Assembly: GCA_024515975.1 (NCBI GenBank)
Contig: JAMSKV010000002.1
Location: 283,918-347,917, forward strand
Source of the DNA: Endosaccharibacter trunci
GTDB taxonomy: Bacteria > Pseudomonadota > Alphaproteobacteria > Acetobacterales > Acetobacteraceae
Length of the DNA: 64,000 bases
Direction of reading: 5' to 3'
A model generated the notes under the pieces. It was given only the letters and a program-made list of their open reading frames with translations, had not been told where the DNA came from and did not search any database. The position numbers were made by a program, and so were the translations under genes. Of the stretch, positions 44,990 through 53,400 are shown piece by piece. Numbering within the stretch: position 1 is the first letter of the stretch; each line of letters opens with the position of its first letter.

Positions 44990-45340
44990 GAAGTTCAGTC
45001 GTGCCCGTGCGACAGCAACTACCTGCCGGCCACCAACGCCTACGCCAGGTATCGGTCTGCTGCAGGGCCCGCGACCCTCGATTTCGCACTCTTCCTCGCC
45101 TGGCTGCGTAGACCCGACCGTTGCCATGCGAAGATTGGGGCTCGCCCCGTCATCGCCTTGGCGCACGCGTTCCCCACGGCACAGATCCGCGGCATCGAGC
45201 CATCGCCGTTGCCTTATCGGGTGTCGCGCCTCCGCACGCGCAATCTCCCCAATGTTCAACTGTGCCGACGCGACTTTCACCGCTGCGACCTGTCGGACGC
45301 CCAGGCTGTGATTTGCTACCTGATGACGAGGCCCATGCGG
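44990..45340 (+). pseudogene. class I SAM-methyltransferase remnant
   Basis: In the frame from 44924 the translation contains LALAHAFPTAQIRGIE-type text (IALAHAFPTAQIRGIEPSPL), PYRVSRLRTRNLPNVQLCRR, DFHRCDLSDAQAVICYLMT. This matches the middle of a small family of class I methyltransferases (motif around ...RIRGIELSPLPYWVSRLRTR... in intact members, from memory). The glycine-rich SAM motif before it is destroyed and there is no sensible start or C-terminus. The remnant lies between two tRNA-like fragments. Confidence 0.5.
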
Positions 45341-45420
45341 GTCTGCACTGCGCCCTGGACCACACTCGACGAGCCCAAGCGGGGCGGACGCGGTCTAACC
45401 CCGGCCACTTTCGGCGGAGG

Positions 45421-45464
45421 AGCACCGAAGGTGGGTCCACACGTTCGAATCGCGTCGCGCGCCA
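45421..45464 (+). repeat. 3' fragment of a tRNA-like sequence
   Basis: GAAGGTGGGTCCACACG-TTCGAAT-CGCGT followed by CGCGCGCCA looks like the anticodon 3' strand, variable loop, T-arm and acceptor end with CCA of a tRNA. The 5' half is not seen directly upstream. Such 3' halves are commonly left by integrases that use tRNA genes. Confidence 0.4.
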
Positions 45465-45519
45465 AGCACCCTCTGACGACGCTGAGTCTATCGCGCGAAG
45501 CGTTTTTGGACAGCCGGTT

Positions 45520-46419
45520 TCATGTGGCCAGGAATGGGCCAAGGGCGTCCATCAAAGCTTGTGGCGCTTCTTCCTGCGGGCTGTGGCCGCAGTCGATCGC
45601 GTGGCCGCACACGTCGATCGCCTTTTCTCGCCAGGTCGCAAGCACATCGTACAGCGCTCCGACCGTGCCGCGACCGCCCCACAATGCCATCAGCGGCACT
45701 TGTACTTTCTTCTCGCTATCGGCTGAATCATGTCTGAGGTCGATGGTCGCTGCGGCGCGATAATCCTCGCAGATCGCGTGACGTGTCCTTGGGTCGGCAT
45801 AGCAGCGCTGATATTCCTCCAGCACGCGAGGGTCGGATGCGCCTTCGGTCTTCATCTGACCTGAAATGTGTTTGTTGAGGAAAAACGCAGGATCGGCGCC
45901 GATCATCTTCTCGGGCAAGGGGGAAGGCTGAATGAGAAAGAACCACCAGAAATAGCGCCGCGCGAATTCCATATCGGTTCGCGCGTACATCGTCGCGGTC
46001 GGAGCGATGTCCAGCAACGTGACTCTGGTAACGAGGTCAGGAAAGTCGAGCGCCATGCGATGGGCAACCCGGGCCCCCCGGTCGTGAGCCACTACCGCGA
46101 AGCGATCATGGCCGAAGGATCGCATGACCGCCACCTGATCCGCCGCCATCGCGCGCTTGGAATAATTGACGTGAGTCTCGCCGCCGTCGAGCTTCTCGCT
46201 GTCGCCATAGCCTCGCAGGTCCGCAGCGACGACAGTGAAGCGCTTGGCGAGCTCTGGTGCCACCTTGTGCCACGTCAGGTGTGTCTGGGGATGACCGTGA
46301 AGCAGCAACAGGGGAGGTCCGTCGCCCGCGATCGCGGCCCGAATGCGCACGCCATCTGCATCGACATCGAACCAAGTGAAGCCTGGCATGATGTCGGGAC
46401 GGCCAGCCACCTCTTTCAT
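45520..46419 (-). CDS. haloacetate-dehalogenase-like alpha/beta hydrolase
   Basis: 299 residues. The nucleophile elbow is AHDRGARVAHR with Asp113 followed by Arg; HGHPQTHLTW holds the oxyanion region, RGYGDSEK follows, YFWWFFLIQP has the halide-binding Trp position, and the catalytic His is in DCGHSPQEE. This Asp/Arg pattern is that of fluoroacetate/haloacetate dehalogenases (DehH1) and related epoxide hydrolases. Its start overlaps the end of the leuD-like gene by 4 bases, so it is the last gene of a leuC-leuD-hydrolase operon transcribed away from the LysR gene at 48569. Confidence 0.85.
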   Translation of the reverse strand: MKEVAGRPDIMPGFTWFDVDADGVRIRAAIAGDGPPLLLLHGHPQTHLTWHKVAPELAKRFTVVAADLRGYGDSEKLDGGETHVNYSKRAMAADQVAVMRSFGHDRFAVVAHDRGARVAHRMALDFPDLVTRVTLLDIAPTATMYARTDMEFARRYFWWFFLIQPSPLPEKMIGADPAFFLNKHISGQMKTEGASDPRVLEEYQRCYADPRTRHAICEDYRAAATIDLRHDSADSEKKVQVPLMALWGGRGTVGALYDVLATWREKAIDVCGHAIDCGHSPQEEAPQALMDALGPFLAT

Positions 46420-47033
46420 GCGTCGATCCTATCGCAAAGCCACGGGCTCGCCTTTAGATATTCCGCCTCGAAAGACCGAATACTGTCCGCCTGGCGCAGC
46501 GTGCTACCAATGCGGTCAAGGCCGTCCAGCAGGGCCGCCCGGCGATCCGCATCAACCGAGAACGCGATCGATAGATCGCCGGCGTTTATGACCTGTGCTT
46601 CCAGATCGACGAGGATTTCACGCCCCGTGGGGCCGACGGCGTCAAACAGCGCAGCGATCTCGCTGGCCGAGAGCGTCACAAGCAGCAGGCCGTTGTTGGC
46701 GGCGTTATCCGCGAAGATGCCGGCGAATGATGTGCCGATGATGGCCCGAATGCCGTATTGAAGCATTCCCCACACCGCATGCTCGCGTGACGAGCCGCAA
46801 CCGAAGTTCGGTCCGACAACCAGGAAGCGGCTGTCTTGCGTTGCTGGCTTGTTGAGGATGAAGTCTTTGCGGGCATTTCCACGCTCGTCGAAACGAAGAT
46901 TGTGAAAAAGCCCCTGCGCGAGTCCGGACCGGTCGATCCCTTTCAGGAATTGTTTGGGCATGATGACGTCGGTATCGACGTTGGCGGCCGGGATCGGGCA
47001 CGCCACACCCTTTACGCTCACAAATTTCTCCAT
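46416..47033 (-). CDS. leuD: LeuD-like hydro-lyase small subunit
   Basis: 205 residues, full length for an isopropylmalate-isomerase small subunit: ANVDTDVIMPKQFLKGIDRS, then GPNFGCGSSREHAVWGMLQY (the substrate-recognition loop) and the swivel domain. With the preceding gene it forms an aconitase-type dehydratase. Because the pair sits in a mobile island with a dedicated LysR regulator and a hydrolase, it may serve catabolism of a substituted malate (for example citramalate or dimethylmalate) rather than leucine synthesis. Confidence 0.88.
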   Translation of the reverse strand: MEKFVSVKGVACPIPAANVDTDVIMPKQFLKGIDRSGLAQGLFHNLRFDERGNARKDFILNKPATQDSRFLVVGPNFGCGSSREHAVWGMLQYGIRAIIGTSFAGIFADNAANNGLLLVTLSASEIAALFDAVGPTGREILVDLEAQVINAGDLSIAFSVDADRRAALLDGLDRIGSTLRQADSIRSFEAEYLKASPWLCDRIDA

Positions 47034-47035
47034 GG

Positions 47036-48472
47036 TCAGGCCTCCAGGAGTTTGAGGGCGCGGACGTCGGTGAGATGTCCTGTAAACGCGGCGGCGGCGA
47101 CCATGGCGGGGCTCATTAAATGAGTGCGGCCGCCCGTGCCCTGTCGACCCTCGAAATTGCGGTTGGTGCTGGACGCGCAACGTTCGCCGGGGGCGAGGAC
47201 ATCGTCGTTCATCGCGAGGCACATCGAGCAGCCGGACTGCCGCCATTCAAAGCCAGCCTCTACGAAGACGCGATCCAGTCCTTCTGCTTCCGCCTCGCCC
47301 CGCACGCTGCTGCTGCCTGGCGAGATCATCGCCCGCACGCCGGGCGCTACACGCCGCCCCCGCAATACCCGAGCGGCGTCCCTAAGGTCAGACAGACGTG
47401 CATTGGTGCAGGATCCGATGAACGCCCGGTCGATCCTGATGTCCGATAAGGGCGTGCCTGGTGCGAGGTCCATATATTCGAGGGCGCGGACTACTCCCGC
47501 CCGCTTGTCTGCTGCGACAGCCTCAGGATCTGGCACCACATCATCGATTGTGCCAGCTTGGTCAGGACTCGTGCCCCAGCTCACCATCGGTGCGACCTGC
47601 GCGGCCTGGATGACTATCTCCCGATCGAAAACGGCGCCCTTGTCGGTGCGCATGTCTGCCCAGGTTTTTTGTGCTTCCGTCAGCATGGCGCTGGACGGGC
47701 TGCGTGGTCGGCCTGCGATATAGGCGAAGACCTTCTCATCGGCCGCCATTAACGCGACGCGCGCACCGCACTCCACCGCCATGTTGCAGATCGTCATGCG
47801 GCCTTCGACTTCAAGAGCGTCGATGGCCTCCCCCGCGAATTCGAGTGCGTGTCCGGCCGCCCCGTCGGCGCCGATCTTGCGGATCAGCGTCATGATAAGA
47901 TCCTTTGCGGTGACGCCCACAGGCAGCGGGCCTTCGAAGCGCGCGCGCATACGCTTCAGGCGCGTGTAAGGTAGCGTTTGCGTCGCGAGCAGATGCTCGA
48001 TGTCGGACGTGCCGATGCCGAAACCTACGGCGCCAAAGGCACCGTAGGTCGTGGTGTGACTGTCACCGGCGGCGATCACCATACCGGGCAATACCCAGCC
48101 GAGTTCCGGCAGCACGACGTGCTCAATGCCCTGCCGCGGATCCAGTACATCGAACATCTCAATGCCGAAGTCGCGACCATTTCGCGCGAAATAATCCATC
48201 TGACCTTGAGCGCCCTTGTCTTCGACCACATCGGTGCGGTTAGCGGCGGTCGAATTGACATGATCGACTACGCCCAGCGCGGCCTGCGGCCGCCATACCT
48301 TGCGACCGGCTTCCCTCAGGCCGCTAAATGCCTGTGGGCTCGTATATTCGTTAAGAACCGTGCGATCGACATACAGGAGCAGTCGTTCTTCACGACCCTG
48401 CACGCCCGCGCCAAGCGACATTATGCGATGCCGGTCGATAATCTTATCATAGAGCGTGAGCGGACCCGCCAT
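47036..48472 (-). CDS. leuC: LeuC-like hydro-lyase large subunit
   Basis: 478 residues. [4Fe-4S] ligands are present in GSCTNARLSDLR and SGCSMCLAMNDD; VVLPELGWVLPGMVIAAGDS and HTTTYGAFGAVGFGIG are the usual aconitase-family strings. The C-terminus matches LeuC (NFEGRQGTGGRTHLMSPAMV). The small subunit follows after two bases. The sequence is close to true LeuC, so the exact substrate cannot be decided from sequence; context suggests a paralogue acquired by transfer. Confidence 0.9.
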   Translation of the reverse strand: MAGPLTLYDKIIDRHRIMSLGAGVQGREERLLLYVDRTVLNEYTSPQAFSGLREAGRKVWRPQAALGVVDHVNSTAANRTDVVEDKGAQGQMDYFARNGRDFGIEMFDVLDPRQGIEHVVLPELGWVLPGMVIAAGDSHTTTYGAFGAVGFGIGTSDIEHLLATQTLPYTRLKRMRARFEGPLPVGVTAKDLIMTLIRKIGADGAAGHALEFAGEAIDALEVEGRMTICNMAVECGARVALMAADEKVFAYIAGRPRSPSSAMLTEAQKTWADMRTDKGAVFDREIVIQAAQVAPMVSWGTSPDQAGTIDDVVPDPEAVAADKRAGVVRALEYMDLAPGTPLSDIRIDRAFIGSCTNARLSDLRDAARVLRGRRVAPGVRAMISPGSSSVRGEAEAEGLDRVFVEAGFEWRQSGCSMCLAMNDDVLAPGERCASSTNRNFEGRQGTGGRTHLMSPAMVAAAAFTGHLTDVRALKLLEA

Positions 48473-48568
48473 TGCCCAGAATCCTCCCGATGTGTGCTAC
48501 GAGACTAGCGCGAGGCGACGGACGCGGGCCAATGTCGGATATCAATCAATTTATGCGGCGGACGAGTG

Positions 48569-49468
48569 ATGGAAACGGCTTGGTTGGAGGATTTCATCAA
48601 GCTAGCCGAGGAAGGCAATTTCTCGCGGGCCGCCCAGGCGCGTAACCTCAGCCAGCCCGCGTTCAGCCGCAGGATCAAGGCACTGGAGGAATGGGTCGAT
48701 GCCACGTTAATCGATAGGGATACACATCGTATCGCCCTAACGCCCGCCGGCGCTGCTTTCCGAAGCGTCGCAGAAGAACTGCTGCGCCGGTTGGCGCTTG
48801 GCAGGGACGAAGCGCGGGCACTCGGCGCCGCGCAGACGAGCACGTTGCGCTTCGCATCGACCCATGCGTTGTCGGTGACTTTTTTTCCGGATTGGCTGCG
48901 TGGTTTCGAGGAAGAAAGCGAGCTAGGGCCCGTCAGTCTCATTGCCGACCACATGGCGGCTTGCGAGCGCATCATGCTCGAGGGCACTGCCGACATGCTG
49001 CTTTGTCACCACCACCCTTCAGCGCGGCACAGGCTCGATGAAGGCAATTTTCGGTCTGTCTCGCTGGGCGATGACCAGCTGATCCCGGTCTGCGTGCCGG
49101 ACAGCTGCGGTACGCCTCTTTTCCCGCTTCCGGGAAAGGACGGCGAGTTTCTTCCTTATCTTGAATTCGACGAGCATTCCGGCATGGGGCGAGTCCTTGC
49201 GGCGTCCCAATTGATCGAACGTGGCGGTGCTCAGCTTCGCCCGGTGTTCCGCTCGCATCTAGCCAGCGTCCTTCTAAGGATGGCGCGAGATGGCAAGGGC
49301 ATAGCCTGGGCGCCGATGAGCCTCTGTGCGAGCGACCTGGCATCCGGCCGCCTGATGAAAGCCGCTGAGGGCTGGGACGTGCCGATCGAGATCCGCATCT
49401 TCCGCCCCCGACAGCGTCGTAGCACTGCCGTCGAGGCCTTCTGGAGACGTCTTCCAGCAGCAGAGTAA
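48569..49468 (+). CDS. LysR-family regulator of the leuCD-hydrolase operon
   Basis: 299 residues from the ATG at 48569 (a GTG lies one codon before). HTH: WLEDFIKLAEEGNFSRAAQA followed by RNLSQPAFSRRIKALEEWV. The sensor domain starts around residue 90. It is divergent from leuC with about 95 bases between, which is the classical arrangement for autoregulated LysR genes that activate the neighbouring operon with an operon intermediate as ligand. Confidence 0.88.
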   Translation: METAWLEDFIKLAEEGNFSRAAQARNLSQPAFSRRIKALEEWVDATLIDRDTHRIALTPAGAAFRSVAEELLRRLALGRDEARALGAAQTSTLRFASTHALSVTFFPDWLRGFEEESELGPVSLIADHMAACERIMLEGTADMLLCHHHPSARHRLDEGNFRSVSLGDDQLIPVCVPDSCGTPLFPLPGKDGEFLPYLEFDEHSGMGRVLAASQLIERGGAQLRPVFRSHLASVLLRMARDGKGIAWAPMSLCASDLASGRLMKAAEGWDVPIEIRIFRPRQRRSTAVEAFWRRLPAAE

Positions 49469-49867
49469 CGCGCTCACATGCCGGCCGCATACTGCGTCGA
49501 TTCATCGGAAATTGGCATTGGTCCAGATGCTTGCTGGCGCCCTAACCCTCAGCTCCAGGCTCTGGTCGGAATCGGTAGATACCAAGTGGGGATCGGCGTG
49601 ATCCTGATCGAAGCTCACGACTAGAAGGCGGCGCTTGGGGCCGATGCCGGCATCGTTCATGGGCTCGCCCACATCCCCCCAGTTCATGCGACAGGGCGAC
49701 CTCTGGTGTCCGATTCCGGAAACCTTGTAGGCGATCGTGAACACACCGGCCGCACGTCGGCGCGTCATCTTTCATGAGGGGCAAAGCCGCGAAGGCACCA
49801 GTCTGGCGTTGCGCGCCGCGCGCGGTCGGGCGAAAGGTTGCTCTCAACCGGAAAGCGAGAGCCCGCC
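49469..49867. other. intergenic, possible small minus-strand frame
   Basis: About 400 bases between the LysR and acetyltransferase genes. A minus-strand frame 49502-49768 (88 residues, MTRRRAAGVFTIAYKVSGIG) is open but lacks a recognisable domain; it is listed here rather than as a gene. Confidence 0.35.
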
Positions 49868-50305
49868 ATGACGGTCGTCGTGAGATCTGCATCGGCGCAC
49901 GACGGGCAGGCCGTCGTCGCGCTCTGGCGCGCCTGCGACCTTGTTGCGTCGTACAACGATCCGGATGCCGATTTCCGCTTCGCCAAGGCCGGCGCATGCT
50001 CCGACGTGTTGGTGGGCGAGGATGAGGCGGGCCAGCTTCTAGGCAGCGTAATGGTCGGGCACGACGGCCATCGCGGCTGGCTCTATTACGTGGCCGCCAA
50101 CCCGGCCGCGCGGGGCGAAGGCATCGGCCGCCGCATGGTGCGGGCCGGAGAGGACTGGCTCCGCGCGCGCGGCGTGGTGAAAGTCCAGTTGCTTGTGCGC
50201 GAGACCAACACCAAGGTGGTTGGTTTCTATGAACATCTCGGCTTCGAGGTCGCGCCGCGCGTCGTCATGAGCCGATGGCTGACCGAAACGCCGGACCAGC
50301 CTTAG
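49868..50305 (+). CDS. GNAT-family N-acetyltransferase (YpeA-like)
   Basis: 145 residues from the ATG at 49868. The GNAT fold shows the acetyl-CoA pyrophosphate loop in AANPAARGEGIGRRMVRAGE and the C-terminal strand NTKVVGFYEHLGFEVAPRVV. It resembles the YpeA/RimI-like single-domain acetyltransferases; the acceptor is unknown. It stands alone, with island debris downstream. Confidence 0.88.
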   Translation: MTVVVRSASAHDGQAVVALWRACDLVASYNDPDADFRFAKAGACSDVLVGEDEAGQLLGSVMVGHDGHRGWLYYVAANPAARGEGIGRRMVRAGEDWLRARGVVKVQLLVRETNTKVVGFYEHLGFEVAPRVVMSRWLTETPDQP

Positions 50306-50419
50306 ACGTTTCGTCTCGCCGTGGGTGGTACGCTGAGCCACAACGGCGGGAGGAGCCATGGGCGGAGCTGGCTTGAGGCTCCGACAGGAGCTTGTTGGAG
50401 GCACCAGGGGAGGGTAGGT

Positions 50420-50632
50420 TCTTACGGCAGCGCCACAACGACGGAGGCAGTCCGTCGCGCAATCCAAGGTGGTCAAGAGACCGTGAGGGCACTGGCCAGA
50501 CGCTTCGGATCAGCCCGACGACCGTCCAGAAATGGCGCAAGCGGCAAACCACGGCTGACGGACGGGGCCCAAGTGGGCGCGGTCGACGGCGCTGACGCCA
50601 GAGAAGGAGCTATTGTCGTGGCCTTCCGGTAG
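50420..50632 (+). pseudogene. IS481-type transposase N-terminal remnant
   Basis: GSATTTEAVRRAIQGGQETVRALARRFG is in one frame and continues as ISPTTVQKWRKRQTTADGRG in another; EGAIVVAFR is back in the first frame before a stop. Together these match the HTH N-terminus of IS481-family transposases. The catalytic part is absent. The remnant abuts a LysR fragment on the other strand. Confidence 0.7.
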
Positions 50633-50670
50633 CTCGAACATAGCAAGCTGGAACAAACCGCTAAGACTAT

Positions 50671-50949
50671 CGGCAACCTCGCGGGCATTACGCCGACCAG
50701 GTCCGAATTGGCCACGATTAGGGCGACGGACAGGGCGCCGGGAACGGTCATCGCGATCCTACGTCGACGTCCTTGATCAGCCATGGCTTCCGCCACCGGA
50801 TAGTAAGGCTCCGATCCCATCGAGACCCAGACGTGCCGCAATTCGGTGAATGCCTCGATGTCCAGCCTGCCGTTCCTTAGGGCGTGATGTCCGGCCCTTA
50901 CGACGCCGATAAAGCGATCTGCGAAGAGCGGCGTTCGTTTGAGCCGCCT
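50671..50949 (-). pseudogene. LysR-family regulator, C-terminal fragment
   Basis: About 93 residues of a LysR substrate-binding domain: PLFADRFIGVVRAGHHALRN, FTELRHVWVSMGSEPYYPV, RRRRIAMTVPGALSVALIVA, SDLVGVMPARLP. No HTH and no start. It lies back-to-back with an SDR fragment, as if a deletion had removed the divergent promoter and both N-termini. Confidence 0.65.
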
Positions 50950-50992
50950 GACATCCAGACCAGGAAACGCGCCGCAGGCAAGTCTGCGAGCC

Positions 50993-51154
50993 GCCATAAA
51001 GGAGTTTGGCTGGCTGGATATCGTCGTCAACAATGCCGCGAGCATGATCAACGAGACGGTTGTCGAAATCACTCTGGACGACTGGAACAGGATTCTTGCC
51101 GTCAACGCGACAGGGGTCTTCCTTTTCTGCCGCGAAACCATGAGGGTGATGCTG
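50993..51154 (+). pseudogene. SDR internal fragment
   Basis: About 54 residues, KEFGWLDIVVNNAASMINET followed by VVEITLDDWNRILAVNATGV and FLFCRETMRVML, covering the NNAG-type strand and helix 4-5 of an SDR. The cofactor motif and the YxxxK site are both missing. Confidence 0.65.
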
Positions 51155-51261
51155 GGCCTGCCAGAGTGGAGCCAACTACTTCAACTCAGCCTCCACTGGT
51201 CAGTGTCGGGCGCGATCTCGTCAGGGCGGCCATGGGGCAGTGACGAGAAAATGGACTCCGA

Positions 51262-51843
51262 TCACCCGTCCGCGGTAGCCCATTTCCGGGCACTGACATC
51301 CGCAAGCGCCTCGAATATGGCCGGCGTGCGTTCCAGACGGGCGATCGTTCTCGCGCCTTCGAGGGCTGCGACCAATGCGGCGGCGGTAGCGGATGCGCGC
51401 GCGGGAGCAAGGCGGCACCCCCTGAAATGCTCGGCAATGATCTCGGTCGATTCGACGAATCCGCGCGCGACCCGCTTGGTGAGCTCCGCATCGATCGCGG
51501 GCAACTCGTTCGCCAGATTTTGCATGAGGCATCCATACTGGAAATCGGCGGCGACCATTTCGGCAGCGAATGCGCTGAAAAGCCGTCGAACAAAACTCAG
51601 AGCATCTCCCGTCGTATCCGCAGAGATATTCCGCAAAACCGCAATTCTGCCTGCGATGTAATGATCGATCGCCTCTTCGGCGAGCTGGGCCTTGCCGCGC
51701 GGAAAGTGGAAGTAGAACGACCCTTTAGGCGCGCCGCTTTCTTCCAGGATCTGGGTTAATCCAGTCGCGGTATAGCCTTGGATGCGAAACAGCCGTTCGG
51801 CCGCGGCGATCGCACGAGCGCGCGCGTCAGTCTTACGTGTCAT
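51262..51843 (-). CDS. TetR/AcrR-family regulator (LmrA/YxaF-like)
   Basis: 193 residues from the ATG at 51843. HTH: GLTQILEESGAPKGSFYFHF; the C-terminal domain (FQYGCLMQNLANELPAID, GCRLAPARASATAAALVAALEGA) is that of the LmrA/YxaF group that responds to small aromatic or hydrophobic ligands. It is divergent from the exported hydrolase at 51925, with a 27-bp palindrome between them. Confidence 0.88.
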   Translation of the reverse strand: MTRKTDARARAIAAAERLFRIQGYTATGLTQILEESGAPKGSFYFHFPRGKAQLAEEAIDHYIAGRIAVLRNISADTTGDALSFVRRLFSAFAAEMVAADFQYGCLMQNLANELPAIDAELTKRVARGFVESTEIIAEHFRGCRLAPARASATAAALVAALEGARTIARLERTPAIFEALADVSARKWATADG

Positions 51844-51879
51844 CCCGGCAATATAACACGCCTCGCTTGACGCATCTAG

Positions 51880-51906
51880 GGTGATCGCCATACTATGGCG
51901 ATTACC
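51880..51906. promoter_or_regulatory. 27-bp palindrome, likely TetR operator
   Basis: The arms GGTGATCGCCATA and TATGGCGATTACC flank a central C at 51893; 12 of 13 pairs match, including a perfect 9-bp inner arm ATCGCCATA/TATGGCGAT. It sits in the 81-base gap between the divergent TetR and hydrolase genes, so one dimer site could block both promoters. Confidence 0.7.
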
Positions 51907-51924
51907 ATATTTCGGAGCCTGGCG

Positions 51925-53229
51925 ATGCCCCTCTATCAATCCAAGCCATTGCCGTCCCGACGCACCGTCCTGGCCATGGGTGCGGCGAGCCTGGTTGCGG
52001 CGTCGCTTCGGCCCGCCCGCGCAAACCCTATGGGAGGAACTGATTTGACGACGCAGCCATATGGCGGGGGAACGCTTCCCAAAGAAATCCGCTCGCGCAT
52101 GATCCTCGGGGTCAACGGCCTCGACGTCCATATTCTCGAAGCCGGTCACGAAAGCCCTGGCCGGCCGCTCACGCTGCTTCTGCACGGCTTTCCGGATCTG
52201 GCTTACGGCTGGCGACACGTGATGCCGATCCTGGCCGATGCCGGGTACCATGTCGTGGCGCCCGACCAGCGGGGCTATGGCCGCACAACCGGGTGGGTCG
52301 ACGGCTATGACGCTCCATTGGAGCCCTTCAGCTTGTTGAACATGACGCGTGATGTCCTCGGACTGGTTTCGGCCTTGGGTTATCGACGGACAGCGATGCT
52401 GGTCGGGCACGATTTCGGCTCGCCCGTCGCGGCCTATTGCGCGCTCGCCCGACCGGACGTCTTTCCCTCGGTGGTGCTGATGAGCGCTCCGTTCCCCGGT
52501 CCCCCGACATTTCCGTTCGATACTGCGGAGCAGGAAGAACCCTCGGTTCGACCGAACACCGACAATCAAAAGCTGGCGGCCGCGCTGGCGGCGCTCGATC
52601 CGCCGAGAGAGTATTATCAGCAATATCTGAGCGCAAGGCAGGCAAACGATGATCTATGGCACCCGCCTCAAGGTCTGCACGGATTTCTTCGGGCGTTTTT
52701 CCACGTCAAGAGCGCCGACTGGCCGGGAAACAAGCCATATCCGTTGAAGGGCCGAACCGCCGCGGACCTTGCGCAGATGCCCACCTACTACGTCATGGAT
52801 CTCGGCAAGACGATGCCCGAGACGGTGGCTCCCTTCGAACCGTCCGTCGCCGAAGTCCACGCCTGCAAATGGCTCACCGAGCCGGAGCTTCGCGTGTACA
52901 CGGACGAATATGGCCGCACCGGGTTTCAGGGCGCCCTGCAGGCTTATCGCGTCGTCTCCGATCCTGGCCTGAATGCTGAGTTGCGGCTGTTTTCGGGCAA
53001 GACGATCGATGTCCCGTCGCTCTTCATCGGCGGGAAGAGCGACTGGGGCACCTATGCGGCGCCAGGCGCGCTCGAACTTATGAGAACGAAGGCGACGACG
53101 AAAATGGGTGAAATCGAGCTGATCGATGGCGCGGGTCACTGGATTCAACAGGAGCAGCCAGCTCGGCTCGGCATGCTCCTGCTCGCCTTCGCCAAGGAGG
53201 TTGGCGCGGTGGATCGCGCCAGCCGTTAG
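51925..53229 (+). CDS. exported epoxide-hydrolase-like alpha/beta hydrolase
   Basis: 434 residues from the ATG at 51925 (GGAG upstream); an earlier ATG at 51895 lies inside the palindrome and is less likely. The N-terminus PSRRTVLAMGAASLVAASLR with cleavage near ARA looks like a Tat signal. The fold shows LLHGFPDLAYGWRH, DQRGYGRT, nucleophile Asp163 in VGHDFGSPVAAY, and the catalytic His in DGAGHWIQQEQPARL, as in epoxide hydrolases. A periplasmic role in detoxifying or using an epoxide or ester is inferred. Confidence 0.85.
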   Translation: MPLYQSKPLPSRRTVLAMGAASLVAASLRPARANPMGGTDLTTQPYGGGTLPKEIRSRMILGVNGLDVHILEAGHESPGRPLTLLLHGFPDLAYGWRHVMPILADAGYHVVAPDQRGYGRTTGWVDGYDAPLEPFSLLNMTRDVLGLVSALGYRRTAMLVGHDFGSPVAAYCALARPDVFPSVVLMSAPFPGPPTFPFDTAEQEEPSVRPNTDNQKLAAALAALDPPREYYQQYLSARQANDDLWHPPQGLHGFLRAFFHVKSADWPGNKPYPLKGRTAADLAQMPTYYVMDLGKTMPETVAPFEPSVAEVHACKWLTEPELRVYTDEYGRTGFQGALQAYRVVSDPGLNAELRLFSGKTIDVPSLFIGGKSDWGTYAAPGALELMRTKATTKMGEIELIDGAGHWIQQEQPARLGMLLLAFAKEVGAVDRASR

Positions 53230-53249
53230 GCGTTCGCCACGAGGGTCTC

Positions 53250-53395
53250 GTGTACAAGGGGGTCCACAATGGAGATGGACCGGCGCGACTGAACTTCGCG
53301 GCCTACTGGCGCCAAGCGAATGGCAATCCGACGTTGGCGCCCTTCTGGCTGTCCTCCGTCAGCGCTACCCAGACCTCTCGAACAGTAGCTAGGTG
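53250..53395 (+). pseudogene. LysR C-terminal fragment
   Basis: KGVHNGDGPARLNFAAYWRQ and ANGNPTLAPF are followed after a one-base shift by LAVLRQRYPDLSNSS and a stop. This aligns with the last 46 residues of the intact LysR protein at 62550-63566 (VHDLDGPIRLTFRAYWRQAN, LRERYPDLS). Nothing of the remaining LysR gene is adjacent. Confidence 0.75.
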
Positions 53396-53400
53396 GCGAG

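Noticed and set aside
42582..45520. A right-hand copy of the guaA end that would close a small island
   Set aside because: I looked for the terminal guaA bases downstream and found no convincing repeat within the window.
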